Source of the DNA: Telmatobacter sp. DSM 110680
GTDB taxonomy: Bacteria; Acidobacteriota; Terriglobia; Terriglobales; Acidobacteriaceae
Length of the DNA stretch: 64,000 nt
Assembly: GCF_039994875.1 (NCBI RefSeq)
Contig: NZ_CP121196.1
Span: 4,836,001 to 4,900,000 of the forward strand
Direction of reading: 5' to 3'
The first letter of the stretch is position 1, and each line of letters begins with the position of its first letter. A program made the translations under genes and the position numbers. Positions 40,683 through 50,882 of the stretch are shown in pieces. The notes beneath the pieces were generated by a model. That model was given only the letters and a program-made list of their open reading frames with translations. It did no database searches and had not been told where the DNA came from.

Positions 40683-41210
40683 TCAAAGTTGTGGTTCAGT
40701 TGCAACGTAGTACGTGAGGGACACGATGCCGCTGGGGAATGTACGCGAATCCTTCAGGCGAAGCGGCCAGCGTCTCCCCTCTGGGACCAACGGTATGCCT
40801 CCACCGAGAAGAACCGGGATCACGGACAGTTCCACGCGATCTACGACGCCGGCATCTAGCAGCCCACGAAAAGTGCTTCCGCCTCCAAACAGCCAGATAT
40901 CCTTGCCTGATTTCTTTTTTAATTCAACCACCGCTTTGGACAGGTCGCTGGAGATGATGGTGACGTCCGGGTGCTGAGCGGCGTCAAGCGTTGTCGAAGC
41001 CACGTAAGCCTTCATACCAAATTCTTTTGGCGAGCGCCCTTCTCGCAGCATGAACTCATAGCAACGGCGTCCCATCACGATTGTGTCGAATTGTCGAAAG
41101 ACTTCGCTGAAGTCGATCGTCGGATCCTGGATAATCCAATCGTATTCGTCTTTCGGACCGGCAATGAATCCGTCAAGGCTCGTAGCTACGCTGTAGACAA
41201 GCTGGCGCAT
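40683..41210 (-). CDS. Dihydrofolate reductase-family (RibD C-terminal-like) protein
   Basis: A 175-residue protein with the RibD-C/DHFR-like fold: LVYSVATSLDGFIAGPKDEYDWI at the N-terminus, then FDTIVMGRRCYEFML, a central nucleotide-binding segment (KDIWLFGGGSTFRGLLDAGVVDRVELSVIPVLLGGGIPLVPEG) and the closing SGIVSLTYYV. These proteins resemble NADPH-dependent reductases of folate or riboflavin biosynthesis, but most stand-alone copies have no assigned substrate. No partner riboflavin gene lies nearby. Confidence 0.88.
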   Translation of the reverse strand: MRQLVYSVATSLDGFIAGPKDEYDWIIQDPTIDFSEVFRQFDTIVMGRRCYEFMLREGRSPKEFGMKAYVASTTLDAAQHPDVTIISSDLSKAVVELKKKSGKDIWLFGGGSTFRGLLDAGVVDRVELSVIPVLLGGGIPLVPEGRRWPLRLKDSRTFPSGIVSLTYYVATEPQL

Positions 41211-41294
41211 GGGTGTCTACAAGGATACTTCTTCACCGGTTTCTTTCGCATGCGCAATCTGTTGCGTATGCTGCCCGGAGCGTGCAAAGCGGCC

Positions 41295-42251
41295 CTAGTC
41301 AGGTCGCCCGGTGTAGTGCTCCACATGATGCACTTCCGCGTGATCCTCAAGAGATTCCAAATGCGTGGTGACCTCGGCAGGCACTTCCAAATCAACAGCC
41401 AGCCGCTCTTCGAGCATTGTCGCTTGCCGGTGTGCTTCCCCCACCCCCATCGTGTATGGAAACAATAAGTGGACCTCGATGATCTGTCGATGGCCGGTGG
41501 TGCGGAAACGGACCCCGTGGTATTGCAATCCCAACTCTTCGCAGAGGACATCGAGCCGATTGCGAATCTGGTGACCGATTCTGGGATCTGAATAATCGAG
41601 TAAGCCCCTCATCGAGTGCCACATTAACTGACCGCCGGACCACAAGATGTTTGCCGCTACCGCAAAGGCGACTAGAGGATCAAATGGTTTCCATCCCGTG
41701 ATCATTACCAGCCCGAGGCCTGCTACGACGCCAAAGCTAGTCCAACTGTCGGTCAGCACATGCTTTCCGTCGGCCTCCAGAATCAGCGAGTGATCCCGCT
41801 TTCCCATCCGCACCAAATAAAACCCCAGGAAAGCATTCAATACGCCGGCAGCCAGGATAAGCGCCAACCCGTATCCGAGGTTGTCGATCGTTAGACCACG
41901 CCTCCATCTTTGAGTCGTCGTCACGATGATGCTTCCGGCCGCCAGCACGATCATTGCGCCTTCAAAGCCGGCGGAGAAAAAAGTGATTCGCTCGTATCCG
42001 TAGTGAAAATGCGGAACGGCAGGTCGGGTGCTCAGCCACAGGCTGAAAACGGCAAACGCAACAGCAACCACATGCACGACTGATTCGGCAGCATCTGAAA
42101 AGATGGCCGATGACCCCGTATACAGGTACGCGCTCACTTTGCCGATGAGCATGAACACGCCGATGAACAGAGAAAGACGCATCGCAAAACGAGCATCGCG
42201 ATTCTGCTGTTCGATCTTTCCCAATTGAGCTTTTTCCGGCGAAGCCGTCAT
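41295..42251 (-). CDS. Cation diffusion facilitator (CDF) family metal exporter
   Basis: From ATG 42251 (MTASPEKAQLGK) the protein has 318 residues: six helices and a C-terminal cytoplasmic ferredoxin-like domain (IGHQIRNRLDVLCEELGLQYHGVRFRTTGHRQIIEVHLLFP). The transport-site residues include the second-helix SDAAESVVHV, with Glu and His where FieF/ZitB have Asp or His, and the fifth-helix HVLTDSWTS (His-x3-Asp). CDF proteins export Zn, Fe, Mn, Co or Cd by proton antiport. The tail EDHAEVHHVEHY is His-rich. The metal cannot be predicted from these changes. Confidence 0.92.
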   Translation of the reverse strand: MTASPEKAQLGKIEQQNRDARFAMRLSLFIGVFMLIGKVSAYLYTGSSAIFSDAAESVVHVVAVAFAVFSLWLSTRPAVPHFHYGYERITFFSAGFEGAMIVLAAGSIIVTTTQRWRRGLTIDNLGYGLALILAAGVLNAFLGFYLVRMGKRDHSLILEADGKHVLTDSWTSFGVVAGLGLVMITGWKPFDPLVAFAVAANILWSGGQLMWHSMRGLLDYSDPRIGHQIRNRLDVLCEELGLQYHGVRFRTTGHRQIIEVHLLFPYTMGVGEAHRQATMLEERLAVDLEVPAEVTTHLESLEDHAEVHHVEHYTGRPD

Positions 42252-42428
42252 GCCGAATTCCCCGCTTGCAATTCGCAGCACGTTGAACCCAGTCTACGCT
42301 CCCAGAGATTCGTACAGCAGCGACGGGATTCTGCAATCGTGCAAGATTTGAACGATCTATCGGTCGTTCGTACGATTCAGAAAAAACAGAGCAGGTCTTG
42401 TGCGGGGGATTTTCTGCCCGAAGCCATT

Positions 42429-43046
42429 CTATTTTTTGGCTTTTAGGAGCGCGTTTTCCTCTTCCAAAGCCTCCAGACGCCGACGCATTGGATCGAGAAT
42501 CCTGGCGAGTTCCGCCTGGCTGTAACGGGGCGTAATGTGCTGCTGGCAATTCCAGTCGAACGCTTCAACTTGAATTAATACGGCGCGTTCGGGAGGAGTC
42601 TTCTCATCAGGCACCCGCAATGATGCGATCAGCGTTTCGGCTTTGGCGTCGCCTTCGTGACTTGTCGCGCGGCCCAGCACCTTGAGTCGGCTTTGGGTGG
42701 GATAGTCCATGAAGAACAGAGCCACCCGGCCGTCGTACTTGAGGTTCGCGGTGGTGATGTATTGGCGGTTGCCGCGCAGATCTGCGAAGCCGAGTGTCCG
42801 CTCGTCAATCACGTGAATGAATCCCGCTTGTCCGCCGCGATATTGGATGTATGGCCAACCCGTTTCTGTAACTGAAGCCATGTAGAAGCCATCGCGTTCG
42901 CGGATGAACTCCTCCTCATCCGGCCCAAGGCGATCTCCGAAATCATTGGAGTTTTCAACCCGCTCGTAAAGGTGCCGGCTCCCGTGCAGCCTCTGCTGCT
43001 CCTTCACTAACGGCGTAAACGCAAGCTCCGCGAACCGTCGACCCAT
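42429..43046 (-). CDS. Pyridoxamine 5'-phosphate oxidase-family flavoprotein
   Basis: A 205-residue protein. It has an N-terminal helix, then the FMN-binding split barrel typical of PPOX proteins: FIRERDGFYMASVTETGWPYIQYRGGQAGFIHVIDERTLGFADLRGNRQYITTANL, and DGRVALFFMDYPTQSRLKVLGRA. The C-terminal coiled segment (RRLEALEEENALLKAKK) may aid oligomerisation. Such stand-alone proteins often bind FMN or F420 and their substrates are unknown. It neighbours the acyltransferase-3 gene on the same strand. Confidence 0.88.
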   Translation of the reverse strand: MGRRFAELAFTPLVKEQQRLHGSRHLYERVENSNDFGDRLGPDEEEFIRERDGFYMASVTETGWPYIQYRGGQAGFIHVIDERTLGFADLRGNRQYITTANLKYDGRVALFFMDYPTQSRLKVLGRATSHEGDAKAETLIASLRVPDEKTPPERAVLIQVEAFDWNCQQHITPRYSQAELARILDPMRRRLEALEEENALLKAKK

Positions 43047-43100
43047 GTCTTCTCCTGATCATGCAGATGTGAATAGGATGAGCTGATGTTGCCGTTGGGT

Positions 43101-44282
43101 TCAGGAAGCACGCCGCTCGATGAAGACAGTCGTAAAGGGACGCTCGAAAAGAAGATAGAACCCGTAGGCGAAGATGATGATCAATCCAGTGCCTGCTGTC
43201 GCCATGATTCCGAATGTCGTTACCTGCCCCAGCTTCATCGGAAACACGACGTACTTCCACAAAACCTGCTGCACCGGAAAATGCACGAGATACAGGCTGT
43301 ATGAAAATTTTCCGATGCGCACGATTGGCTTTGAGGAGGCCACTCTGGCGAGCGGGTTGTTTGGCCAATGACCGCACGTGATCAGCAGACACATGCTCAC
43401 CACGCCGACAACGACATCAGACAACGCAAAGCGCTGCAACGCAGGTACAACAAAAAACATGCCGAGCATCAATAATCCGGCCGCGCATCCCATCCAGACA
43501 AATAGAATCCTCCGTGGGCCGACTGCGACCTCTGCCGCATACATTCCCATTGCGAATACGAAAATGTAAACCGGCATCAGCCCTTTATGGGTAGTGCCGG
43601 ACACCATGGACAGAAGCACCATGCTGAGTAAAAAGCTCCCGCCCAGCACAGCCTCCATTCCAAGTCGCAGGCGAATCGCAACGAAGAGCGGAAACAGAAG
43701 ATAAATTTGAGACTCAACCGCGATCGACCACAAAGGCGCACTGATCTGGTCTATCGTTGTCTGCTGCAGGTTGTGAATGAGGACGAAGTGGGAGAAAATT
43801 CCGAACTTCGTCATCGGCAAGGACGCGTCGTAGACACTGTGTGTGTAGCTGCCGATGAGCGTGGCAACGAGCCCGATCGAGAGCAGAAGAGCCGCATAGT
43901 ACGGAGGTAGGATTCGACGCGCCCTGTGATAGAAAAACCCGCGTGCGCCGCCCGGTCCGAGCGTACCCTGATTACCGAGCACAGGCAGCATCAAACAGAA
44001 GCCTGAAATAGCGATGAAAAAGGTGACTGCAGACGTGCCAAAGTCGAGCCAATGAGTCATGAAGGCGACCGTACCTTGCGGCGCGAATGCTGCGCCATAG
44101 AGGTTTCCCGGCCAGGTCTGGAGAAACGCGTGGTTCAGCACCACGTAGAGCGCAGCGAAGCCGCGGAAACCATCCACGTAACGCAGATGCACTCTTGGCT
44201 TTACGGAACCGCTCGGCTGACCGGGGCCAGGAGGTTCAACGGCAATTTCCGTCTCCAGCATTCGGCCCCCAGAATCGAGCAA
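43101..44282 (-). CDS. Acyltransferase 3 family membrane protein
   Basis: A 393-residue polytopic protein with the acyltransferase-3 start VDGFRGFAALYVVLNHAF, which carries the catalytic His, then ten or so helices (DFGTSAVTFFIAISGFCLMLPVL, RGFFYHRARRILPPYYAALLLSIGL). The family O-acetylates or succinylates exopolysaccharide, lipopolysaccharide or peptidoglycan from the cytoplasm-facing side. The target here is unknown. Confidence 0.92.
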   Translation of the reverse strand: MLDSGGRMLETEIAVEPPGPGQPSGSVKPRVHLRYVDGFRGFAALYVVLNHAFLQTWPGNLYGAAFAPQGTVAFMTHWLDFGTSAVTFFIAISGFCLMLPVLGNQGTLGPGGARGFFYHRARRILPPYYAALLLSIGLVATLIGSYTHSVYDASLPMTKFGIFSHFVLIHNLQQTTIDQISAPLWSIAVESQIYLLFPLFVAIRLRLGMEAVLGGSFLLSMVLLSMVSGTTHKGLMPVYIFVFAMGMYAAEVAVGPRRILFVWMGCAAGLLMLGMFFVVPALQRFALSDVVVGVVSMCLLITCGHWPNNPLARVASSKPIVRIGKFSYSLYLVHFPVQQVLWKYVVFPMKLGQVTTFGIMATAGTGLIIIFAYGFYLLFERPFTTVFIERRAS

Positions 44283-44343
44283 GTGGATAGCGTCCTGTGT
44301 GAGTCAGCGTGAAGGGGGATAAGCCAATATTCAATCTGGCAGC

Positions 44344-46356
<2,013 letters not shown>

Positions 46357-46582
46357 TGAATAAGTCCCTTCAGGGGAAGAACACAAAGATGAATTGCGGG
46401 CGGAGCGTGGCCGCGCCCGTGAAAATTGCATGTGGGTGTCACTTTATCGAGGCAGGGGCAGAGACGGCAAGCTTCGCGCGCGAACCGAGATAAGCCTATG
46501 TCCCGTTAGGCGTAAGTTCAATGATTGTCGCCACAAACCGAAGGGACGTTTGAATGTCTAAACTTACATCGAGGATTGAGCG

Positions 46583-47812
46583 ATGGAGCGCGCCCTGTTT
46601 CGGATTTTGGTTGCGATCGCCCTTGGAACTTATGGTCTGCCCACGCTTGCCCAAGCACCGGATACGCGAACCAACGCCGCAACGCCGAATCTGAGCACGC
46701 AAACCTCACTGGTCGTAGTGCCTGTGCTGGTGAGGGATAAAACTGGCAAGCTCGTATTCACCCTCAAGGCAGAGGATTTCGTGCTCACCGATGATGGCGT
46801 CCCTCAGAAACTGATGATGGAACAGGACAGCGGGGGCGAGCCGCTTGCGTTGGTAGTTGTAGTTGAAACCGGGGGTGCCGGGGCACGCGAATTCGAACAG
46901 CTCGGCCCCTTGCCAAAACTCCTCGACACGGTAGTCGGCAGCGTTCCTCATAAGATAGCCGTGGTTGCCTTCGACAGCGAACCGCACCTGGTGCAGCACT
47001 TCACGCCGCGTGTCGACGTCGCTGCACAGGCCATCGGCAATCTCACCCCAGGCTGTTCGCGCCAGCATCACATGGAGAATTGCGAGGCGCCCGGTTCTGT
47101 TCACGATCTCACCACTGCGGACAACGGAGCGGCCATCCTCGACGGCCTTGGCTCTGCGGTTGATTTGCTGAGGGATCAGCCGCCAGGCTATCGCCGCGCC
47201 ATCCTGCTCATCAGCGAGACTCTCGATCGCGGCAGCAACATTAAAATCGAAGATGCTGTCCGTGCCATCAGCGACACCAACACCGCGATCTACAGCATCG
47301 CTTATTCCACCCCCAAGTCCGAGGCCGTCCATTACGCCTACCGGGAACTACCGATCCAGGCCGATGGCTCGCTCTCGAACGCCTATCCGAATCCGCCCCA
47401 TGGCTGCATGGGAAAAGAGACAGACCCGGATCCCGATCTAACCCACAGTAAACTCGCTCAGGCCTACGACTGCCTCGTCCAACTCGCTCCTCCGCTTGGC
47501 CTCGCAAAGATGGCGGCAATCGCGGCCAGCAATGGCCTGCGCCGCAATGTGCCTGAGACGATCGCGCACCTCACCGGCGGCGAATACTTCAAGCTCACTG
47601 ACGCCAAAAGCCTCGAGCGAAGTCTCGAGACCATCAGCAATCACCTGCCCAATCGATACATCCTCACGTTTCATCCGCAGTCGCCCAACCCCGGTTTGCA
47701 TGTCATCGCGCTGCGCGTGCTCAATTACGCTAACCTCGTGGTCACCGCGCGCAGTGGCTATTGGGCAAATGGAACCGGCGTTGCAACTGACCCTGTTTTT
47801 GGTCAGCGTTGA
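46583..47812 (+). CDS. Secreted VWFA-related domain protein
   Basis: A 409-residue protein with a signal peptide (RILVAIALGTYGLPTLAQA). The N-terminal beta domain has VVVPVLVRDKTGKLVFTLKAEDFVLTDDGVPQKLMMEQDSGGEPLALVVVVETGG, typical of the acidobacterial VWFA-related family. The usual DxSxS metal-adhesion site after VVVVE is ETGGAG, so it is poorly conserved. The VWA fold continues with HKIAVVAFDSEPHLVQHFTP and RRAILLISETLDRGS. The end has LPNRYILTFHPQSPNPGLHVIALRV. Function unknown; surface binding is likely. Confidence 0.87.
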   Translation: MERALFRILVAIALGTYGLPTLAQAPDTRTNAATPNLSTQTSLVVVPVLVRDKTGKLVFTLKAEDFVLTDDGVPQKLMMEQDSGGEPLALVVVVETGGAGAREFEQLGPLPKLLDTVVGSVPHKIAVVAFDSEPHLVQHFTPRVDVAAQAIGNLTPGCSRQHHMENCEAPGSVHDLTTADNGAAILDGLGSAVDLLRDQPPGYRRAILLISETLDRGSNIKIEDAVRAISDTNTAIYSIAYSTPKSEAVHYAYRELPIQADGSLSNAYPNPPHGCMGKETDPDPDLTHSKLAQAYDCLVQLAPPLGLAKMAAIAASNGLRRNVPETIAHLTGGEYFKLTDAKSLERSLETISNHLPNRYILTFHPQSPNPGLHVIALRVLNYANLVVTARSGYWANGTGVATDPVFGQR

Positions 47813-47882
47813 GGGGCGAGCATTCAAAAACCATCAGTGAAATCCAGCACCGTCACTCAGCATCGGATGGCCGGCGAAGACC

Positions 47883-49370
47883 TCAATCCCCCGTTGCTAC
47901 CTCCGCGGGAAGAGCCGTGAAGCCCACTTCTTTCCATATCTGGGTTCCGTGGCTTTCCTTGAGGAAGACCATGCCGACCATGAAGCAGAGTGCGGCAAGA
48001 ACGGCTGGGTAGACTAGGCCGGCGTAGATGTTGCCGGTGGAGGCGCACAGGCTCACGCCGATCATCGGCAGCAAACCACCGAAGACTCCATTGCCAATGT
48101 GATAGGGCAAAGAGACAGAAGTGTAGCGGACTCTTGCCGGGAAAGCTTCTACAAGATACGCGGCAATGGGAGCATACGTCAGGATCGAAAACACCGTCTG
48201 CAGCCAGATGAGAAAGATAAGCGCCGCCTGATTGGGATGGCGCGCCTCGGATGCTGGAACGAGTTTGCCGCTGGAGGGATCGAGCATCAATGGCGTGAGG
48301 CGAATGTCGCCGGTCACTCTGTCCTTGGTTGAGCTCACCGTCACGACGTTGTTGCCCGCAGCCTGCTGCATCGCTTTGTACACAGGGAATACACAGACAA
48401 CAAACAACAGCATTCCGGCCATCATGATCTTCTTGCGACCGATGCGGTCAGAAAGCGCTCCAACCATGGGATAGAGCGGTTGGGCGGCGATGATGGCGAT
48501 GGCGACAATGACATTCGAGGTGTGGGCATTTACGCGCACGATGTTCTGCAGGTAGAAGAGCGCGAAAAACATTCCCGTGTAAGAGACAACAGACTGTCCT
48601 GCAGCCGCGCCGAACAGTGAGATAAGCACCTGTTTGAGATTCACCCATTTTCCGAAGGCGTCCCTGATCGGCGTTTTACATCCGGTCCCCGATGCCTTCA
48701 TGTGCGAGAAGATCGGCGACTCTTTCATGCGGAAACGAATGTAGAGTGAGATGCCCACGAGCGCTATTGAAATCAGAAACGGCAAACGCCATCCCCACTG
48801 CTGAAAGCTTGCGGCACTCATGAACTGCTCAGTGGTAAGAATGACGCCGAGCGAAAGCACCAGTCCTAGCCCCGCAGTCATCTGCAGAAAGCTGGTGTAG
48901 AAACCGCGCCGGTTGTCAGGCACATGTTCAGCAACATAGACGGCGGCTCCCCCATACTCTCCGCCGATTGCCAGGCCCTGCATAAGGCGAATGACAATCA
49001 GCACGATGGGCGAAAACCATCCGGCCGTCTGATAGGTCGGGAGAAGACCGATAGACGCAGTTGCTGTCCCCATAATGCCAAGGGTGGCAATGAACGCGAT
49101 CCGCCGACCAACCAGATCGCCGACGCAACCGAAGAATAGAGCGCCAAACGGACGAACCAGGAACCCCATGGCAAACGTCGCGAGGTAGGCGATCAACGCA
49201 AAAGTATCGTTCCCGGGAGGGTAAAACTTAACCGCCAGGACCGAAGTGAGCGAGCCAAATATGTAAAAGTCGTACCACTCGATCAGCGTCCCGGTCGATG
49301 CACCAACGATGATGTTGGCAATCGACTTCGATTGCGCCGCCTGCGGCTGCGAGACACTCTGCGATGCCAT
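47883..49370 (-). CDS. MFS transporter, metabolite:H+ symporter (MHS/ProP-like)
   Basis: A 495-residue protein of the MHS branch: IIVGASTGTLIEWYDFYIFGSLTSVLAVKFYP at the start, the motif A FFGCVGDLVGRRIAF, GLAIGGEYGGAAVYVAEHVPDNRRGFYTSFLQMT (the MHS signature), and DRIGRKKIMMAG in the second half. It has twelve helices, with a rather long extracytoplasmic stretch (near residues 330-390) of polar residues. The family takes up betaine, proline, shikimate, citrate and other organic acids. The substrate is unknown. Confidence 0.9.
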   Translation of the reverse strand: MASQSVSQPQAAQSKSIANIIVGASTGTLIEWYDFYIFGSLTSVLAVKFYPPGNDTFALIAYLATFAMGFLVRPFGALFFGCVGDLVGRRIAFIATLGIMGTATASIGLLPTYQTAGWFSPIVLIVIRLMQGLAIGGEYGGAAVYVAEHVPDNRRGFYTSFLQMTAGLGLVLSLGVILTTEQFMSAASFQQWGWRLPFLISIALVGISLYIRFRMKESPIFSHMKASGTGCKTPIRDAFGKWVNLKQVLISLFGAAAGQSVVSYTGMFFALFYLQNIVRVNAHTSNVIVAIAIIAAQPLYPMVGALSDRIGRKKIMMAGMLLFVVCVFPVYKAMQQAAGNNVVTVSSTKDRVTGDIRLTPLMLDPSSGKLVPASEARHPNQAALIFLIWLQTVFSILTYAPIAAYLVEAFPARVRYTSVSLPYHIGNGVFGGLLPMIGVSLCASTGNIYAGLVYPAVLAALCFMVGMVFLKESHGTQIWKEVGFTALPAEVATGD

Positions 49371-49606
49371 ACGTGCGTAACCTCAAGAATCGCGTGGAGA
49401 AGAAGGTGCCTAGTCCCAGAAGTGCGTCTCGAAGGGGAATGCCTTTGGCTCACTGTGCTGGCCGCAAAGCCAGGAAGTCAAGTGAATTCGAGCAATTGTG
49501 TTCGGCAACAACTGGCGGGCAGTCACGAAGTAACAAGGCAAGGCGCCGCATGAAAGCGGCGCCTTGCTGAGAACCGAGGCAAAAGTGAATCAGCGTCTGA
49601 CGGTTG

Positions 49607-50728
49607 CTACGGGATATCGATGCGGACGATCTGACCAAGTCCCGGAGGCGCGGCGCCGAAGTTGGACACGTAGAGTTTTTCGTCCGGGCCAAAGGTCATC
49701 GCCGTCGGAACGACAAGACCAGTAGCGACATCTTCAATGCTCCCGTCCGCTTTTACGCGAACAACCTTGCCGGCGCCGGGCGTGGGATAGCCAGCGGCAG
49801 CGGATAGCTCAAGCACGTAAAGGAGCCCGTCAGGACCAAAGGCGGTGCCCACCACCGTGGTAAATCCGGCTTTCGACGAGAGGACATGCAGGCTATGTTG
49901 TGCGCCTGTGTCGTCAAGTCCGGGAGCAGCTACCTGGTTGCACTCTGCATATCCGAGGGTCAGGATGCGCGCGTAGTTGGGTTCGATCGGGAACTGATTA
50001 AGGTTGCCAAGATAGAGCTGCCCATCGTGAGCGGTAATGGCGGTGGGGACGATGTGGCCTTGTGACGCGGAGACGTCCATCACGCTCGACATCGAACCAT
50101 CCGTGCCGATGGAGATGATCTGGCCGTGATTCGGTTCAACTGCATACAACCGGTTGTTGAACTGGGTCATGCTGTAGAACGATCCGTCCGGCTCGAAATC
50201 GCCTGCATTGGGATACTTGACCATGTGCGTCTTGATGAACTGGCCAAGGTTGGCAACAAGTTTCCAGGCCCCGGTCTTGGTGTTGACGCTGTAAAGTCCG
50301 CTAGGCCAAGAGTCGCCATGAGAGCATCCGCCGCCCGCCACCAAGGCATAAAGGTTCCCATCCATGAAACCCAGGTCGGCAACGCCCATGTAGTCGCCCA
50401 CGGCATCGATCGATGAGGGTAGCCCGGATGCTACGGTTGTTCGCGTGCCGGCGGAGTTGATACTCGAGATGCGGCCCGTACTGCCCCCTTTGTACGGCCC
50501 AATAGGGGGGATCACCTGCGTGCACGTGCCCTTCGTCGAATTGGTGCCACCGGTCCCGGCCTCGGCAACGTAGAGTTTTCCGTCAGGTCCGAAATGAAGA
50601 CCGCGCGGGCCATTGAGTCCGGTAACCCACACATGGACATTGGAAGAAGCTTGCGCGTTGAGTGAATTGGGGAATAGGCTGGCGGCCAGCGTTGCTGCCG
50701 CCAGTAGAAGCAGTTTGGGGATTCTCAT
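49607..50728 (-). CDS. Secreted ScyD/ScyE-like beta-propeller protein
   Basis: A 373-residue protein with a signal peptide (MRIPKLLLLAAATLAASLFPNSLNAQ). The sequence has repeated WD/NHL-like propeller units: VTGLNGPRGLHFGPDGKLYVAEAGTGG, AITAHDGQLYLGNLNQFPI, GTAFGPDGLLYVLELSAAAGYP, VVPTAMTFGPDEKLYVSNFGAAPPG. This is the ScyD/ScyE pattern, named after cyanobacterial scytonemin-cluster proteins; the role here is unknown. It is divergent from the TPR regulator at 50883, and an inverted repeat lies between the two starts. Confidence 0.88.
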   Translation of the reverse strand: MRIPKLLLLAAATLAASLFPNSLNAQASSNVHVWVTGLNGPRGLHFGPDGKLYVAEAGTGGTNSTKGTCTQVIPPIGPYKGGSTGRISSINSAGTRTTVASGLPSSIDAVGDYMGVADLGFMDGNLYALVAGGGCSHGDSWPSGLYSVNTKTGAWKLVANLGQFIKTHMVKYPNAGDFEPDGSFYSMTQFNNRLYAVEPNHGQIISIGTDGSMSSVMDVSASQGHIVPTAITAHDGQLYLGNLNQFPIEPNYARILTLGYAECNQVAAPGLDDTGAQHSLHVLSSKAGFTTVVGTAFGPDGLLYVLELSAAAGYPTPGAGKVVRVKADGSIEDVATGLVVPTAMTFGPDEKLYVSNFGAAPPGLGQIVRIDIP

Positions 50729-50808
50729 TTTGATGACCTCGTCTGAAATGGCAGCCGTTCTGATGATCTGCTCAGGAACGAAACTCTAGCCCGAAAAACA
50801 GAAATATG

Positions 50809-50831
50809 GTAAGTTCCGGCATGTAACTTAC
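50809..50831. promoter_or_regulatory. Inverted repeat in a divergent promoter region
   Basis: GTAAGTT (50809-50815) and AACTTAC (50825-50831), perfect 7-bp arms with a 9-bp spacer, in the 154-bp interval between the ScyD-like gene and the TPR regulator gene. A possible operator for the adjacent regulator; the function is inferred. Confidence 0.5.
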
Positions 50832-50882
50832 AGCCTTTTTTGCACGTATCGAACGTCAATTTCTTGCACTTCCGAGGACGCA